Counted from the first letter of the stretch, positions 32,549-44,388 are shown. The stretch is DNA of 64,000 nt from Paguma larvata (GCA_030068075.1 CM057833.1:50593087-50657086); one strand, 5' to 3'. The notes: generated by a model not told the origin, from the sequence alone. Translations and numbers: made by a program.

Positions 32549-32621
32549 TCTCCTTCCCTTCCTCTTCCTCCTTCTCACCCCTCCTCTTCTTCCTCCTCTT
32601 CTTTGTCCTTCACCTTCTTTT
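32549..32621. repeat. (CTT)n/(CCT)n polypyrimidine tract
   Basis: About 70 bases almost free of purines. Tracts like this can form triple-helical H-DNA when mirror-symmetric, which here is only partly so. Confidence 0.8.
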
Positions 32622-32629
32622 ACCGTACT

Positions 32630-33060
32630 AGGGACTTTCACTGGGCACATTTCCCAGCCTTTCTTGTTGCTGAATATGGTCTTATGACCAGGTTCTGGCT
32701 AAAGGGATGTGAACAGAGGAAATGTCATAAATTTCCAAGCTCTCTCTTAGAAGGAAAGGAGTGGGCCATCTCTTTCCCTTTTTTCTCCCTCTTGGGCTGG
32801 AGTGCACGCAGGCCAACTTCTACTATATGAATCAAGGTAACACTTTTAGGATGGCAGAGCGATGAGATGGAAGGGTCCTGGGTCGTCATCACCACTGATC
32901 TGCCAGGTTAGGCCTGGACCGAATACCTGCGCTTTTTATCGGGAAGAGAATGTAGATGCGAGAGACGAATACATTTGTATCTTGTTTAAGTTTGTTTTCT
33001 AACTTTGGGTTTCTTGTTACAGCAGCCTAGTTTGCATTCTAATTATTTCACCAATTAATA
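32630..33060 (+). repeat. Ancient LTR-like repeat, second copy
   Basis: 'cacatttcccagcctttctt', 'gaccaggttctggctaaagg', 'gatgtgaacagaggaaatgt' and the end 'tttcttgttacagcagccta' parallel the copy at 7375-7745. Family unresolved. Confidence 0.4.
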
Positions 33061-33111
33061 GTTTGTATTCTACTTAATCCAGTAATTCCCTGTTTAGTAA
33101 ATCTCTGTTAA

Positions 33112-33138
33112 ATGAATGAATGAATGAATGAATGAATA
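33112..33138. repeat. (TGAA)n tetranucleotide repeat
   Basis: About six TGAA units, possibly grown from the end of an L2 copy, whose 3' end has this unit. Confidence 0.85.
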
Positions 33139-33754
33139 TTGTCTTATAGTTTTAGCAGCAGACAGTGCACACATTTATATTGGGAAAAAAAAGTCTCTCA
33201 AGTAACTTTCATCTGCATTTCACTGGCCAGAACTATATCAGGTGGGACTCTCAAGCTGCAGATGAGGCTGTGAGTTTGAATTTCATTTTCTAGTCTCTGT
33301 AGGTGAAGAGGTCAGAAAAGGGGGCAGGAAAGGGGAGGAATGAATGAATCAATCTATAGTACCTCTCAATCAGAAGATTAGCTTTGACTTATATTCTTTA
33401 GAATTACAGGGCTTTACATTTTTTTAATTAAAAAAAGACTGTAAGCCACCTAATTTGAGTATCACCAAGAAGAGATCCAGTTTTTATCCCAGATGAACCA
33501 GATTCTGGAAAGATAAGAGGTCTTCAAAAGAATATAGGTAATTATTAGTAGGAACCCTGAGGCTAGATGTAGTCATCTTGTCCTACAACTTGATTCATGG
33601 CCACCTGGAACTGACTACAAAGGGATATCGATGCTTAGGCCACCTGCTACATTCCATGTCTTATATACTTCTTTTGGGCCATAGCCACTCCCAGGTAAGG
33701 TATGGCCATCCCAGAGTCTTCAGGTGAGCTGGAAAAGTAGTATTGGAGCAGTCA
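33139..33754. other. Unique sequence
   Basis: No gene or named repeat is recognised. Confidence 0.4.
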
Positions 33755-33965
33755 GAAACATTCAGCAGATACTTAATAAGCACTTCTGTGTACCAGCCAA
33801 ACTGGGTACCGGGGATCTAGAAATAAGCTGTGCTATCAAGAGGGAGATGGAGAGGCAAACTCACGAGTACTCTACAGTGGATGAATGCCATATCGAGTGT
33901 CTATAATAAGTATCGGGAGCAAAGGGGAAAACAAGACAGAAAGTCTTTCAGAAAGAATAGCAGGA
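33755..33965 (-). repeat. L2 fragment
   Basis: 'cattcagcagatacttaata', 'agcacttctgtgtaccagcc', 'aactgggtaccggggatcta' and 'gagggagatggagaggcaaa' follow reverse L2. Confidence 0.6.
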
Positions 33966-34974
33966 GGTGCCTGGACCTGGAATCTCTTTATTTTGTTGCA
34001 GAAGGGACTCTAACACTCTCAAATACCTGGTTTGCTTCCAAATTGTGTTTGAATTAGCATCTTGTGTGTCGGATATGCATTGTGGGGAATGGGAGTTTTT
34101 AAAAAGTCTAGAATTGAGGCCCCGTCCTCCTCCACGTCTAGGGCAGACCCTTCCAAAAAACCTAAGTCCACGTCCAGTATGACATCTGAGCTGGGGAGCT
34201 ATGGAAGGGCCGAGTTTCATCAAATGAGGTCTTTACCTTTCGATTAAAGAAAGTTGTTTGTGAGTATACTTCACTTTCGGTGGTGGATAGAGAAGCCTGA
34301 AAATATCTGTGTAAGAAAATCTTGATAACCAAATCATCCGTTATACTTTTTCCAAAGCCAAGAATACATTGGACATTTAACTTTTTAGATTTTGGATTTT
34401 CTTAAAGCAAGGCATACAAGAAGTTCAAAGAAGGTGCTGTGGGATACTGACAAAGGAGGTGCACAGAGTTCAGTTCTGGCCAGCTCATCTTACCGGAGGA
34501 AATTTCATCAAACAAACAAAAAACTCATCAGTGGTTTGACTCACCAACCCTTGGATTCCAATGTTACGAACAGGTTAGATGCAGGCAACTTGCCCAGGTT
34601 CAATGGAGTTTAAAGGCCAGGTGTTTGTGTAGACGGAGAAGAAACATACACAGTGTGTTCAGGAAAAATGTATTCAGTTAAGAAAAGAGAAACCCATTTT
34701 GAGAATTTAGTGCATATCTTCATTTTATAGGTGTTTTGGGAAATTATCAGCAGGTCAATGGATTTGGTCACAAAGCCTTTTGATTGATTTGGGAGAAGAA
34801 TGTTGCTTCTTGGGAAGTGGCCAGAGAAGTCAAGAGATATTTCGGGAACATTCTAAAGCCTTCTCTTTCCTCCTTTTTTTGATGCCTTCCTAGTTTTCTG
34901 GCCCTGAAACTTTTATATGCATTAAGAAATCACATAGACGTCGAAAGCACCCTTTTTTTACTTAACCAGGTGTC
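33966..34974. other. Unique sequence
   Basis: No gene is recognised. Overlapping open frames of 60-91 codons lie on both strands near 33950-34250 without family matches. Confidence 0.4.
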
Positions 34975-35345
34975 CAGATCCAGTGCTGAGTTTTGGGGAT
35001 GCAAAGGTTCCAGCCTTTAAAGAAAAGAGGTGGGGGGGGACACGCACGCACAATCTAAATAATATAATATAGTATGGTAAGTGGTATAAAGTGTCGCCAG
35101 TTTTAGAGAAGAAAGACCAATTAATTGTCTGGAGGATCACACAAGGCTTCCCAGGAAAGATGGAATTTAAGCTGGATGTTGAAGGATCTTGAAGGCGATT
35201 GCCAGGAAAAAGAGGAGAAAAAGGCACACCAGCTGGAGGGATCTGCGTGTGCAAGGGCACAGGGGTGTGGGACAGACGCTGCCCTTCAGAGCATGACTGG
35301 TCGTTCATCTGGCCGGAGCAAGGATTTGGGGAGGCCCGTGAAGGG
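34975..35345 (-). repeat. L2
   Basis: 'gagttttggggatgcaaagg', 'ggcttcccaggaaagatgga', 'tttaagctggatgttgaagg', 'tgtgcaagggcacaggggtg' and 'catctggccggagcaaggat' follow a long piece of reverse L2 in order. Confidence 0.65.
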
Positions 35346-36137
35346 TATTTTGGGGAAATAATGCCGGACTACAAATGACTTGATATTTTAGCCTAGGGAA
35401 TCTAATTGTAATCTTTTGGGAAGTTAATAGTTTCTCTTTAGGAAAATGATTAAGTGATAGTTAGAAAAATATGTTTGCCAAAAAAGCCAGAGCTTCTGAG
35501 TGTGGACCTTAGGGACTCCTATGGATTGTCTGGTCTCTTCTTGGTTCTACTGGGGTGCTATGAACCTCAGTTGTGTCTGAAAATGGACCCTAAAGGACAC
35601 AGGAAGTGCTGAGAGGCTACAGAACCAACCAACTATATAAAATTGTGGGATCGAGGTTAATGGATAATTTGCTTTAACTCGGGTGAATATAGAGTAGGGA
35701 GAGTGGCAAGAAGGTAAGTTCATGCTCATCTAATAATTGTGTTCTCTGAGCACCTTTTCCTTTAAGGAGGCCTGGGCATAAAAGAGAAAATGAGCATCCC
35801 TTCATGTAGGGCAGTGCCTGGAGAGCCCAGATTAGGAGTGGTCGGGAGGGGAGTTGCTTATGGCTAGACCCCCCGAGTGGATTGAAGTCAATGATCAGTG
35901 CTACTAAAACTGTCAGACAATTAATTGTGAGAAATTGGTGCAGGTGTTTAGGTTACTCTCTAAATCAAGATTCGTGTCTCCTCAATCAGTTGACACAAAA
36001 TGCCATTTGGCCAGAGAGCCTTGTGGGCTGTCTTTTCTGCCCAAATCCTGCAGGCTTCTGTGGGCAAGCTGCTTTTGGTAGACTTTCCTGGGGAACCTCC
36101 CCCTCCATCTTTCTTCCTTCTGAAAGGGCACCATGAA
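35346..36137. other. Unique sequence
   Basis: No gene or named repeat is recognised; largest open frames are about 80-115 codons and overlap on opposite strands. Confidence 0.4.
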
Positions 36138-36280
36138 GTATAGCGGGAAGGACTCTGGTCTTTGAGGCCAGAGGCTTGGGTCTAACTCGAGTTCTACAAC
36201 GTAGCTGGTGACTAGGGGCACAAAATGGCATTTCTTTTCTCTGGTCTTTTCATTTGTGAGGTGAGGATATTGGAGATTCA
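36138..36280 (+). repeat. MIR
   Basis: 'gggaaggactctggtctttg', 'aggccagaggcttgggtcta', 'actcgagttctacaacgtag' and 'tcttttcatttgtgaggtga' follow MIR. Confidence 0.65.
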
Positions 36281-36510
36281 AGGTTTTTATATTTTTATTT
36301 TTATGACTTATAAGGTTTCCCAGCCTGTTTTGGCTTCTCCCTCTACAAATGGAGTGATATATGATCTAGAAGGGTCTGGGTGGGTCAGGCAGTAGATATG
36401 GGAAGAAGAACTGTCTTACCTTTGGCTCTGCCTCCTCAGGTCCAAATTGGAATCCATTCCAACAGATAAAGAAGGCTTTTGGGAAATAAAACTAAACTCT
36501 TAAATTAGGA

Positions 36511-36745
36511 GCTGGCAAACTAAGGTCTCCAGGCCAAATCTGCCCTGAGGCTTGTTTTTATAAATAAAGTTTTATTGGAACACACCCTCACACATTCATT
36601 TACACATTGTGTATGGAAGTAAGGGGGCTTCTGTGCTACCATGCCAGCCTTGAGTAGTTGCAATAGAAACTGTATGGCCTACAAAGGTTAAAATATTTAT
36701 TATCTGGCCTTTTATAGGTGCATTTGCTGATCTCTATTCTAGGTC
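36511..36745 (-). repeat. hAT-Charlie-like DNA transposon fossil
   Basis: Plus-strand phrases 'gagctggcaaactaaggtct', 'ggccaaatctgccctgaggc', 'aataaagttttattggaaca', 'gaaactgtatggcctacaaa' and 'ggttaaaatatttattatct' are the reverse of a common mammalian element. A related longer copy lies at 47903 on the other strand. Confidence 0.75.
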
Positions 36746-36805
36746 ATAAGCTCTAGGAGGGTTGGGGACACGGCAAATGCTCAAAAGACTCTGATTGAAT
36801 GAATG
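36746..36805 (+). repeat. L2 3' end
   Basis: 'ataagctctaggagggttgg', 'gacacggcaaatgctcaaaa' and 'ttgaatgaatgg' match the L2 3' end. Confidence 0.55.
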
Positions 36806-36989
36806 GATGGACAAAAGATTTTAATTTATCAGATAAGTACATATATTGACAACAAACCTTTTGCGACACACTTCAGGTACCAGTTTCACTTTAAATAAAA
36901 CAAGAACAGTAGTACTTATGAAATAAGTGGTACTTAATGAGGATTATTTCCCGTAATACAACTTCGAGTGTTTAAATGCTATTAAAAAT

Positions 36990-37240
36990 ATAACTACCAT
37001 CTATTAAGCTTTATATGTGTCGAGCACTCTATTAAGGACTTTATTTTTATTAGCTCATTTAATCCTCATGACCACTGTGAGAGTAGAACCATTGACCCCA
37101 ATTTATAAATGAAGGAACTGAGCCCAGAGAGGCTGAGTCACTTGCCAAGGTCACACAGTCGGTAAGGCATTGAGCTGGGGTCCAACCCTAGAGTGTCTGG
37201 TTCCAAAGTCTTTCTACCACGCCTGCCGCCTCCGTGTGCT
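36990..37240 (-). repeat. MIR, full length
   Basis: 'atctattaagctttatatgt', 'agctcatttaatcctcatga', 'aactgagcccagagaggctg', 'agtcacttgccaaggtcaca' and 'ccagtcg'-region 'cacagtcggtaaggcattga' make this one of the best-kept MIRs in the window. Confidence 0.87.
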
Positions 37241-37574
37241 GTTAAGTGCTTTCTACCTTCTTTTTAAATAGGAGAAGCAAGTACTGATCTGGGGGGTCTC
37301 AAGATGTGGAATAGTAAAACGAAAAGGAAAAGGTTAGTTTTCAAATTTTTTTAACCATTTAAATAATCGAGAGAACCATGAGATTACTCATCGTTAAAAG
37401 CACACTTTAGAAAACGCTCTTGAAAATTCAGCTTAGTTACATTTTATGGAAAAAGTTAAATCAGAGACCGTAGTTTTCTCTTGGAAAGACAAATCTTGCT
37501 AAGTTTCAGGGGGTTGGAGGATTTTCATTTGTTTAGCAATGCTGCATGTAATGGCAATACACATTTAAATGCTG
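37241..37574. other. Unique AT-rich sequence
   Basis: No gene or repeat recognised. Confidence 0.4.
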
Positions 37575-37734
37575 CCTTGTTCCGGAAATCTCCAGTTGAA
37601 AGGACCTCGCTCAGAGCCATGTGCCCAGCATGTAGCAGACATTGAATAAATGTTGGTTGAATAACCGAGTGGATGATGGATGGAAGAATGAATGAATGCC
37701 TTCTAGTGCTTCATATATACTACGTTCCAGTATA

Positions 37735-37779
<45 letters not shown>

Positions 37780-37885
37780 TTACGTATTACAGAGTAAGCA
37801 CCTGTGCCCCCGCCACATCTTCATATCACTTATGAAGTCTGCCTATCATAGTGCTTGGCACTAAGTAGATGCTTAATACCCTTCG
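37575..37885 (+). repeat. L2 3' ends flanking a TG repeat
   Basis: 'agcatgtagcagacattgaa' and 'taaatgttggttgaataacc' (to about 37700), then 'cctatcatagtgcttggcac' and 'taagtagatgcttaatac' (to 37885), resemble two L2 or MIR 3' ends in the same direction. Confidence 0.5.
37737..37777. repeat. (TG)n microsatellite
   Basis: About 20 uninterrupted TG units, likely length-variable. Confidence 0.95.
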
Positions 37886-38010
37886 TGGCATTAAAGCGAG
37901 GGGTGGTCTGTGGCCCCCAAAGCTTTCGTGGACTTTTCGTGAGTGAATGAAATGTCTGAAACTAGTGTGAAGGTCTGATGGATTTCTTTCTGTGTCAGGG
38001 GAATGATTTC

Positions 38011-38257
38011 TTTATTTTTTTATTTTATAAAGTTTATTTATTTATTTTGAGAGAGAGAGAGAGAGAAAGCACGAGGATGAGCACGAGCAGGGGAGGGGCA
38101 GAGAGAGAGAGAGAGAGGGGAGAGAGAGGATCCTCAGTGGGCTTTGTGCTGTTAGCCTGGAACCCGATGCGGGGCTCGAACCCATGAACCGTGAGATGGT
38201 GACCTGAGTCAAAATCAAGAGTCATATATTTAACTGACTGAGCCATCCAAGTGCCAC
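38011..38257 (-). mobile_element. SINEC, minus strand
   Basis: T-rich tail, long GA-rich tract, 'gatgcggggctcgaaccca' and reverse head 'gagccatccaagtgcca'. The target duplication is caggggaatgatttc (37996) and caggggaatggttta (38258). Confidence 0.95.
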
Positions 38258-38272
38258 CAGGGGAATGGTTTA

Positions 38273-38871
38273 AACCCTCAATTATATTGATGGCGAAAAT
38301 CCATTGAAAGGAAAGAAAAAATGTATTTGTTGCTTTAGATAGAAAGACTATTTGTTTCTTTTAATCTGGAAAATACACTCATGAAAGATCATGGAGCTTG
38401 CGTTTTTCCTTTCCCTACCAAGTTGCCAGTGTGTGGGTTTGTTTGATGCCTATACTTAACTTTTTAAGTGAAACTTTCCTAGTGTGTGTGGCCCTGATTC
38501 AGGAGTTTTTCCTCATCAGCCTTTTCTGTTGCTAATTAGTTGTTTATCTCTCTTAAGCTTTGCAAATGATCTATTGGTTTGTATGCTGTTTTGCATTGCC
38601 ATTGTAGGAACACCTGAATAGTTCCTATGAGCATTTTAGCTTTTGGGAGCCAGGCCAGGTCAAAAACGCCTGCTTTTGTTTCCATGGAAGAAGTTGGCCT
38701 GGACCTCTGGACAGACACAGGTACCTTCTAGGTCCTTTGGCAAACGGAATAAGCAGGCAAAGTCACTCACCAAAATCTCAGCCTGGGGCGACGGAACCCC
38801 TTACAAACTGGTTCCCCAGCTTTTTCAAATACTCTTTTTCTTGATGTTTTTTTGTTTTGCATATAATTTGG
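38273..38871. other. Unique sequence
   Basis: No gene or repeat recognised between the two SINEs. Confidence 0.4.
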
Positions 38872-38885
38872 GGGTAACTCCTTTA

Positions 38886-39089
38886 TTTATTTTTTATTTT
38901 ATTGAGAGAGAGAGACCAAGCATGAGTGGAGGAGGAGCAGAGAGAGAGAGAGAGAGAGAGAATCTGAAGCAGGTTCCAGGCTCTGACTAGTCAGCACAGA
39001 GCATGAAGCAGGGCTTGAACGCATGAACCAGACATCATGACCTGAATGGAAGTTGGACGTTCAACCACCTGAGCCACCCGGGTGCCCCT
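38886..39089 (-). mobile_element. SINEC, minus strand
   Basis: GA-rich tract, 'gaagcaggttccaggctctg' and reverse head 'gagccacccgggtgcccc'. The target duplication is gggtaactccttta (38872-38885) and gggcaactccttta (39090-39103), 13 of 14. Confidence 0.96.
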
Positions 39090-39103
39090 GGGCAACTCCT
39101 TTA

Positions 39104-40484
39104 GAACACACATACAGCTATTCAGGCTGCTTACAGGGTCAGGGTGGTGGCCGTGGCCTTTTCTCGGCCTCTTAATATTTCTTAGTATTGTATTGGCATG
39201 TCTCTATTCCCCTCAGTTAGGAGTTTGGATCTACTCTGCCTAATTCCCCTATCCACCAGCTTCTTCTCACTTAATTCGTTTCCGCCTACGGCTTTGGTCT
39301 GTTGGGAAAAGAGTACCTGGGCACTGATGTTATTACTGGCCTCTGTTGATTTTTGCCAACGCACTATAATCCACGGTTGGTCTTTTGGCTAGCCTGAGAC
39401 CCCCTGACCCTCAGCGGCTCCCGTCCCTCTAGATCACCCTCCAGGAGAATAACAGCTTTGCCCATTTCTGTCATCGACACTGGTTGAGAGTCTTCCAGCG
39501 ATGGGGACTTATTAGAAATGGAGAAAAGCAGAGCCGGGAGAATACCAGTAATTACACTAATCTGAGAGCATTAAATCTTCAAATATTACACATTTTTGGG
39601 TAAGCAGCTCTGTTCTTTTTGAAGTTCGCTTGTCTTTTTGTTTCTTGGGTGGTGGCCTGTAATTTTGTATGAAGAAAAAATGCCTAATCCGTCTATGTTG
39701 ACTTACTGTGGAAATAAGGCTGGCTTTTTGTTGTTGTTTTCTTGAGTGTTCATGAAAGGAAACCAGGAGGATGCATGGGTCTAATAATATACTACTTTGT
39801 GTGTGAAGATAAAACTAATAATAATAATACTGTGTTCAGCGGTGAAATGCTTTTAACTTTTTTCAAAGCATATTTCCTTTTATGAACTTATTTTATCCGC
39901 CAGAAAGGTGATTTCAGTTACTTTCCCCTGCAGTGATGAGAGAGCTGCGGGAGCTTGTTGGCCTTTGCAGGGGAGTTTGAGAGACTCCATCCCAGAAGGT
40001 GTTAATCAGGGGCAATGGCACAATCACCTGGAAAGCCCGTGTGACTTACACACGCTCGGATCCTGTCCGAGACCTACAGACACAGGTGGTCGAGAGGGAG
40101 GGAGCCGTGGCCCATTTGGAAGAATCTTCCTGGGCAATTCTGTCGTATCCTACTGATTAAGAGCCAGCGCGTGAGCCCACTCCCTCTACTGGATCCCTCC
40201 AGGGGTTGTGGTCATCTGGCCAGGCTGGGATGCCATGCCCTCTGTGATTGGAACCCAAGCGGAGTGATTGCTGACCTGGGGTTGTGGAGAGCCCCAGTGG
40301 CATTCACTCTCGTGAGCTGGCCATAAGCAGAGCTTTATTAACTATTTGAAGAACCGAATGTTTGAGTCCGTGCCCAGTGACTGTCCCTCCCTGTAGGGTA
40401 CTGACACATGTTGTTTCATGAAGCCCTTTAGACCGGTTCCACCGTCAGAGAAATGTGTTACCAGCCCCTTGAAAGAAAATGAGC
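39104..40484. other. Unique sequence
   Basis: No gene or named repeat is recognised in about 1.4 kb. An AAT-rich stretch lies at 39811-39827. This is one of the longer repeat-free parts of the window. Confidence 0.45.
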
Positions 40485-40600
40485 CTTGGATTTAGGCGAT
40501 GTGATCCGAGGAGAATGACTTAGTGGATTTTTACCAACGTGGAGTTCTTTCGCCTCAGTTTCTCCGTCTCTGGTATGGGGCTAACGATGCACACCTCATA
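40485..40600 (+). repeat. MIR fragment
   Basis: 'gagccttggatttaggcgat' and 'cgcctcagtttctccgtctc' with 'tggtatggggctaacgatgc' follow MIR with a diverged centre. Confidence 0.55.
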
Positions 40601-40864
40601 CGACTGGGGCTGCCCCTGTTCCACTATCCTTGTCAGCCTCCCTGAGTATCCATGTCTTCATTTGCATAAAATCACCTGCCTTTTGCGCAGTAAGAAAAAA
40701 CACCTTGAATTCTGCTCGCTGCATTGCAGATGCTCAATCCCGGACAGGTATCTTCCTTGCTGCTTTGTATCATGGGTCTTCGTGGATGGCACGCGTGTGT
40801 TCCGGACAGTGGCATCCTGGAAGGGCCTGCCCGACGCCCTGCCCTCCTGCTGGTTGTGAAGCAA

Positions 40865-40980
40865 AGGAGGGTTATACCGACAGCAGGTATCGAGTGCCAG
40901 GCACTGTGCTGGGCACTGGAGATACAGTGGGGAGGAAAAGATGGACACGGTTCCTGACCTCGTGGAGCTAAACAATGAGA
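40865..40980 (-). repeat. L2 3'-end fragment
   Basis: 'tcgagtgccaggcactgtgc', 'tgggcactggagatacagtg' and 'gttcctgacctcgtggagct' match the reverse L2 3' end well. Confidence 0.7.
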
Positions 40981-41989
40981 AAGCCTAAGGGGAACGTTTT
41001 CAAAGCGTTACTCCTCTCCGTGTGTGAGGGGAAAGCTTTCACGTAATAGGATGGCTTCTAAATGTGTATTTCATAATGTAGTGGGGAGAGTGTGGAACGT
41101 GCCTTCTGGGAGGAAACTGGAGTTTTGCATTTCCTGACTTGCTTGTGCTTTTGAGTTTGTGGCTGTAATGCCGCCCTGCCTGCCTGAGGTTTCAGCAGTT
41201 AATGTTTCCCAGGGCTGCATGATGTAAACGCTCCGTGGTCTGTATATACCAGAATTCTGGGGATGCCCGGGGCAGAGGGGAGGAAGGACCATTTTCAAAG
41301 TCTCTCTTGAAGCCTTTGTTACCTTCTACTTGAATTTCTCCCCATCTTCTTCCTCAGACGTCCCTCATGCCTGATGCACATAAACCATACCAATGTTTTG
41401 GAAGATTCAGGTTTGACCACCGTGAATTGGCTCGTATTTCCAGCAGGCCAGTTATTTAATTTCCTGTTGGAAGTCTACAAATGTTGGCACTGTTTGCTCT
41501 CTGGCAAACGACCAAAACCCAGTACAGTATCATTAGCAAGCTCTGGTATAGAGATTAAAGCACGATTGTCTTTAATAAGAGGCCATCTCTGTTTGGGATG
41601 GGGCTTGGGGGGCTACAAGGGTGCGGGGAGGCACAATCGAGCTTTCTAATCAAAACCAAAGTACAGTAATGGGGATTCACTCAAGAGAAGGGTTAGAGGG
41701 AGGGCAGAACTCTGTTTTCTTGTCTCGATTTCATTTGTTTGGGTTATTTCTCTCTAGACTCTGGGAGAGTCTGGAGGCCGAGGCTGGCCTGGGCTGTGGA
41801 ATGTCCTCATCGAGGTCTTCTGCATCTTCTTGACGCCCTCTGTCCCTTGGCGGTGCTGCTTCCAGGAGCCGCCTGCCTCCAGAGGGGGGCAGTGGGAGAA
41901 ACACAGTGTGTCTCCCGATATCCCACTGTAATAATGGAGATGAGACAGAGTGGGCGTTTCCTGTGGTCCGGGTGAGGTGCGCTACTTAT
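40981..41989. other. Unique sequence with weak exon-like stretch
   Basis: No gene is confirmed. A pyrimidine-rich stretch ending in CTAG at about 41757 opens a GC-rich segment to about 41970, with some CpGs. Stops interrupt most frames, so I do not call an exon. Confidence 0.35.
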
Positions 41990-42045
41990 GCTCCTTCCGG
42001 TCTTCATAGTGCCCTGGTGAGGAAGGGATTATTATCCCTATATTG
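41990..42045 (-). repeat. Possible MIR fragment
   Basis: 'agtgccctggtgaggaaggg' and 'attattatccctatattgag' resemble the centre of reverse MIR; a truncated SINE follows at once. Confidence 0.4.
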
Positions 42046-42049
42046 AGGA

Positions 42050-42188
42050 TGAGCCTGCAGCCTGCTTTGGATTCTATTTCTCCCTCCCTTTCCCTCTCTC
42101 TGCCTCTCCCCTGCTCGTGCTCTGTCTCTCTCTCTTAAAATTAAATAAACCCTGAAAAAAAGTTAAAAAAAAAAAACAAAAAGAAAGG
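42050..42188 (+). mobile_element. 5'-truncated SINEC
   Basis: The tRNA-like head is missing. The copy starts in 'gcagcctgctttggattcta' and runs through the CT-rich tract to 'aattaaataaaccctgaaaa' and an A-rich tail. Confidence 0.88.
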
Positions 42189-42309
42189 ATCCTGCAGCGT
42201 TGGCTCCTCAGTAGCACAGAGGTGTATTTTTTCCTTCCAAACATTGTATCATAAAAATGTCAAACATATTAAAAAGTGGATGATAGTGAAATGTAAGTTC
42301 TAACCAATT

Positions 42310-42480
42310 ATCCTCTTCCAGGTGCCAGGCATCATGCTAACTGCTTTATTAACTTGGTCTCATTTATCCTTTGTACATTCTCAATTTATAGATGAGCAAA
42401 CTGAGCCTGACGGAGGTTTAACTTCCTGAACTTCTCTAGCAAGTCGTATTCCTGGGACTTGAAACTGGTGCGTGGAGACT
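42310..42480 (-). repeat. MIR
   Basis: 'ggtgccaggcatcatgctaa', 'ctcatttatcctttgtacat', 'atagatgagcaaactgagcc' and 'aggtttaacttcctgaactt' follow reverse MIR. Confidence 0.72.
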
Positions 42481-42764
42481 GGGGTGTGATTCCTCTGCAT
42501 TTCCAATTATTCTTCCCTGCATTTCTGTTCTTCCTCAATGTCATCTTATTTAGAAAATCAAGTTCTAGACGGGAGGTCCTAGAAGGTTACTCATGAAGCA
42601 GAATTCCCAAGGTCCCAGAAGTTGAAGGCTCTCAGTAATTTCCAAAGATTCTCTGTGACAGACCTAGTTCTCCTGAGTATCCTTGTCAGATTTTTGTCAG
42701 GGGCAGGGCAGGAATTCTCTCTCCAGAGTGTCACGGAGAGTTTTTGTAGGCTTTGGAATTTCTT

Positions 42765-43012
42765 TCTTTCTTTCTTTTTCTTTTCTTTTTTTTTTTTTTA
42801 CAAAATTTTAATGTTTATTTATTTTTGAGAGAGAAAGAGACAGATGCGAGCAGGGGAGGGGCAGAGAGAGAAGAAGACACAGAATCCGAAGCAGGCTCCA
42901 GGCTCTGAGCTGTCAGCACAAAGCTCAATGTGAGGCTCAAACTCACAAACCACGAGATCATGACCTGAGCTGAAGTCAAGCGCTTCACCGACTGAGCCAC
43001 CCAGGTGCCCCC
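42765..43012 (-). mobile_element. SINEC with 14-bp exact target duplication
   Basis: T-rich tail (with a TTTC run), 'gaagcaggctccaggctctg' and reverse head 'gagccacccaggtgccccc'. The duplication ctttggaatttctt is exact at 42751-42764 and 43016-43029, so this copy is fairly young. Confidence 0.96.
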
Positions 43013-43269
43013 AGCCTTTGGAATTTCTTATGACTGATTTCCTTTCACACACTAGGAAAAAAAAAATCCAAGCCCTTGCCTTTGGGCGAGGTGTTAATTT
43101 GTTAGTGATGGAATCATCTGTGGCCTCCTCAGACCCGCAGGACGTCTTTCCTTCCTGGGGAGGAAGATGGCAATTGTTGGCACTGACTCACATAGGAGCA
43201 GGTGTCAGTGTGCACGTGACGTTTGTAACGGACCGTGCTTGAAAGATAATTGGTGCATTTTGGCACATT

Positions 43270-43390
43270 TATGCCTAGACCTGCTTTGTTGCTGATCGGA
43301 TATAACCTTGGACAAGTCGCATAGGTGCCTTAAGCTCTAGGTCTCCCTGCAACAGTAATTATTGTCTGGGAGGTAGAGAAAAGATACGAT
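43270..43390 (+). repeat. Possible MIR
   Basis: 'ataaccttggacaagtcgca' and 'aagctctaggtctccctgca' follow the centre of MIR with divergence. Confidence 0.45.
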
Positions 43391-43569
43391 AGAGTTCCTT
43401 CCATCAGAAAATTTAATCTTCTTAAGGATCCAAGGCATATACCCATGAAAAAAGAGGCTGCTGAAGACTGAGGAGGTGGCCCAGGTGGGAGTTGCTGTAG
43501 AATGCAGCAGTGAGAAGAAGTAACTGTCAGCTGGAATGGTTGAGGGGAGGAATAGGAAGTACCTGGGGC

Positions 43570-43765
43570 TTAAAGTTAGGTGCACATTCAGTGCCGGCAC
43601 TCACAAGCTGGATAATTTGAACTCTTTGGTCCTCAGGTTTTCATCATAAAATGGAGTTAATAATACCTCATCATCATACCATTGTGAGGATTAAGCTTCC
43701 ATAACATACCTGGAGCTCCTGACACAGTAGTTCATAGTGGTTGACAATAAAAGATAGCCCGGAAG
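43570..43765 (+). repeat. MIR
   Basis: 'ctcacaagctggataatttg', 'ttggtcctcaggttttcatc', 'ataaaatggagttaataata', 'tgtgaggattaagcttccat' and 'ctgacacagtagttcatagt' follow MIR to its 3' end. Confidence 0.72.
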
Positions 43766-44129
43766 TGGGAAAGAGATGGCCCATAAGGTACCTCTTGAAA
43801 TCTGAGTAGGATTTGCAAATGTGAAATGACTCACTTCTCAAAGTATCTTACAAATCTCACCGTGGAATATTACGTGGGCACCAAGAAGCGTGGTTGCAGC
43901 CCAAAGCTCTTCTTGCTCTTAGTAAGGCAAAGGTGTTGTTTTATTTTTTTAATTAAGCCAAAAGTTCCAGTTTGTTAAAAGTCCCTGGGAGAACGTGAAA
44001 ATGTCTGGTGTCATTTTGGTTGAAGCTCAAGTGGGTGAGGGGGACACATTTGATGCTATTTTAACGTTTTAGTGCCTCTACAAGGCACCTTGTGGGGTTG
44101 ATGGTCCTCCCTGCCCTCTGCAGCCCCTG
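43766..44129. other. Unique sequence
   Basis: No gene or repeat recognised. Confidence 0.4.
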
Positions 44130-44147
44130 CAAACTGCTTATTTTCTT

Positions 44148-44370
44148 TCTTTTTTTAAAAAAATGTTTTCTTTAGTTTTGAGAGAGAGAGAGAGAGAGAG
44201 AGAATTAGAGAGTGAGCAGGGTAGGGGCAGAGAGAGAGGGGGACCGAGGATCCAAAGTGGGTTCTGTGCTGACAGTAGTGAACCTGATGTGGGGCTCAAA
44301 CTCACAAACCGTGAGGTCCTGACCTGAGTGGAAGTTGGATGCTGAACTGACTGAGCCACCCGGGGGCCCC
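44148..44370 (-). mobile_element. SINEC, minus strand
   Basis: T and A-rich tail, GA-rich tract, 'gatgtggggctcaaactcac' and reverse head 'gagccacccgggggcccc'. The target duplication is caaactgcttattttct (44130) and cagactgctgtattttct (44371), with one inserted base. Confidence 0.95.
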
Positions 44371-44388
44371 CAGACTGCTGTATTTTCT

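Noticed and set aside
41757..41970. Possible GC-rich exon after TTTCTCTCTAG
   Set aside because: No recognised product and no partner exons; chance splice-like motifs are common.
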